Below, piece by piece: positions 4,995 through 5,452 of a stretch of DNA of 5,452 bases. Within the stretch, counting starts at the first letter, position 1. Each line of letters begins with the position of its first letter. Position numbers and translations under genes: made by a program. This stretch comes from Actinomycetota bacterium (lineage in GTDB: Bacteria > Actinomycetota > Humimicrobiia > Humimicrobiales > Humimicrobiaceae): the NCBI GenBank assembly GCA_023475715.1, contig JAMCVO010000545.1:1-5452 (forward strand), given 5' to 3'. Below the pieces are notes generated by a model, which did no database searches, was not told the origin of the DNA, and saw only the letters and a program-made list of their open reading frames with translations.

Positions 4995-5452
4995 GGTGCT
5001 ACTATAAAATTTAGCGTTTTTGGAACTACTTCGTATCTGGCTGGTAATTTACATATATACTCACCATCTGCAAATACGCTGAAATTATACTCACTGTCTA
5101 TTTCAATGCTGCTTACCCTGAAATATTCAACAAATGGGTCGCTAAGGTGCTGTCCCTGAAATACTGTAGGAAAAGCTTTAATAAAATGAACTTTATTCAT
5201 TCTCTTTATTATACAAACATCCAGAATGCCATCCGCTGGATCTGCCTGGGGAGCTATTTTCATGCCACCGCCATACATTGCCATATTAGCAACTACCAGA
5301 AACATTGAATCGATGGTTCTTTCCTTTTTGTTGAATTTTATAAAGAATTTTTTTGATCTATAAGTCAGCAATGTTCTGTAAACGGCATATTTATATTTTG
5401 CAGGACCTTTAACTGGAAATTTTGTATTATTTGCAAGATCGGTTACGACTGA
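4991..5452 (-). CDS. Diacylglycerol/lipid kinase (DgkB/YegS/LCB5 family), C-terminal 153 residues
   Basis: The gene runs off the right edge; the frame is open from 5452 to the stop at 4991-4993. The visible 153 residues are the C-terminal half of the family, whose members are usually about 300 residues. They show GPAKYKYAVYRTL, matching the conserved 'G...Y......l' helix, and then the signature GGGMKIAPQADPADGILDVC (visible residues about 61-80). The C terminus is FADGEYICKLPARYEVVPKT, matching 'DGE......p..v.v.p..l'. The nucleotide-binding GGDGT motif lies in the missing N-terminal half. These cytosolic enzymes phosphorylate diacylglycerol or related lipids and return them to phospholipid synthesis; the exact lipid is not readable here. 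The TTG at 5369-5371 is not a real start because conserved sequence continues upstream. The 3' end overlaps the solute-binding gene by 4 bp (the palindrome TTAA), leaving no room for a separate terminator. Confidence 0.88.
   Translation of the reverse strand, partial: SVVTDLANNTKFPVKGPAKYKYAVYRTLLTYRSKKFFIKFNKKERTIDSMFLVVANMAMYGGGMKIAPQADPADGILDVCIIKRMNKVHFIKAFPTVFQGQHLSDPFVEYFRVSSIEIDSEYNFSVFADGEYICKLPARYEVVPKTLNFIVAP

Overview
This is an AT-rich bacterial window (roughly one third G+C or less by eye) with standard-code genes, Shine-Dalgarno sites and very tight packing. A lipoprotein-type ABC solute-binding protein, a MinD/CpaE-like ATPase and a DgkB/YegS-type lipid kinase all fit a bacterium. 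I cannot name a phylum with confidence, and no rRNA, tRNA or CRISPR is present to help.

Layout from left to right. Positions 1-106 are a perfect inverted copy of 981-1086 and cut off the front of the first gene. Three same-strand genes follow: the C-terminal part of a MinD/CpaE-like ATPase (107-673), a protein with two excisionase/MerR-type helix-turn-helix domains (686-1084), and a 52-residue single-span membrane protein (1071-1229). The last of these overlaps, tail to tail, a minus-strand gene (1204-2526) that fuses 5-formyltetrahydrofolate cyclo-ligase to a family 2 glycosyltransferase. A 164-bp divergent intergenic region separates that gene from the start of an ABC branched-chain-amino-acid-type solute-binding lipoprotein.

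The segment from the middle of the fusion gene, through the intergenic region, to codon 17 of the solute-binding gene is present twice in direct tandem. The unit is 1107 bp, the copies look identical, and the joint carries the 7-bp microhomology TTATTTT. The inner joint therefore holds a 26-codon remnant of the solute-binding gene (2691-2771) and a truncated fusion gene (2689-3633). The intact solute-binding gene (3798-4994) follows. It ends 4 bp inside the 3' end of a minus-strand diacylglycerol/lipid kinase gene that runs off the right edge.

If the duplication is collapsed, the ancestral order reads ATPase > HTH > small membrane protein >< cyclo-ligase/glycosyltransferase <-> solute-binding protein >< lipid kinase. 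The first three genes look like one operon, possibly a regulator with partners at the membrane. The others are single genes in alternating orientation with no obvious shared pathway, although the glycosyltransferase and the lipid kinase could both act on lipid-linked substrates.

The two rearrangements, a fold-back at the left edge and a perfect microhomology tandem duplication, are the strongest structural signals here. Both are typical of amplification or assembly chimeras, and this must be excluded before any biological reading. The most interesting apparently genuine items are the cyclo-ligase/glycosyltransferase fusion and the ATPase/double-HTH/mini-membrane-protein cassette.
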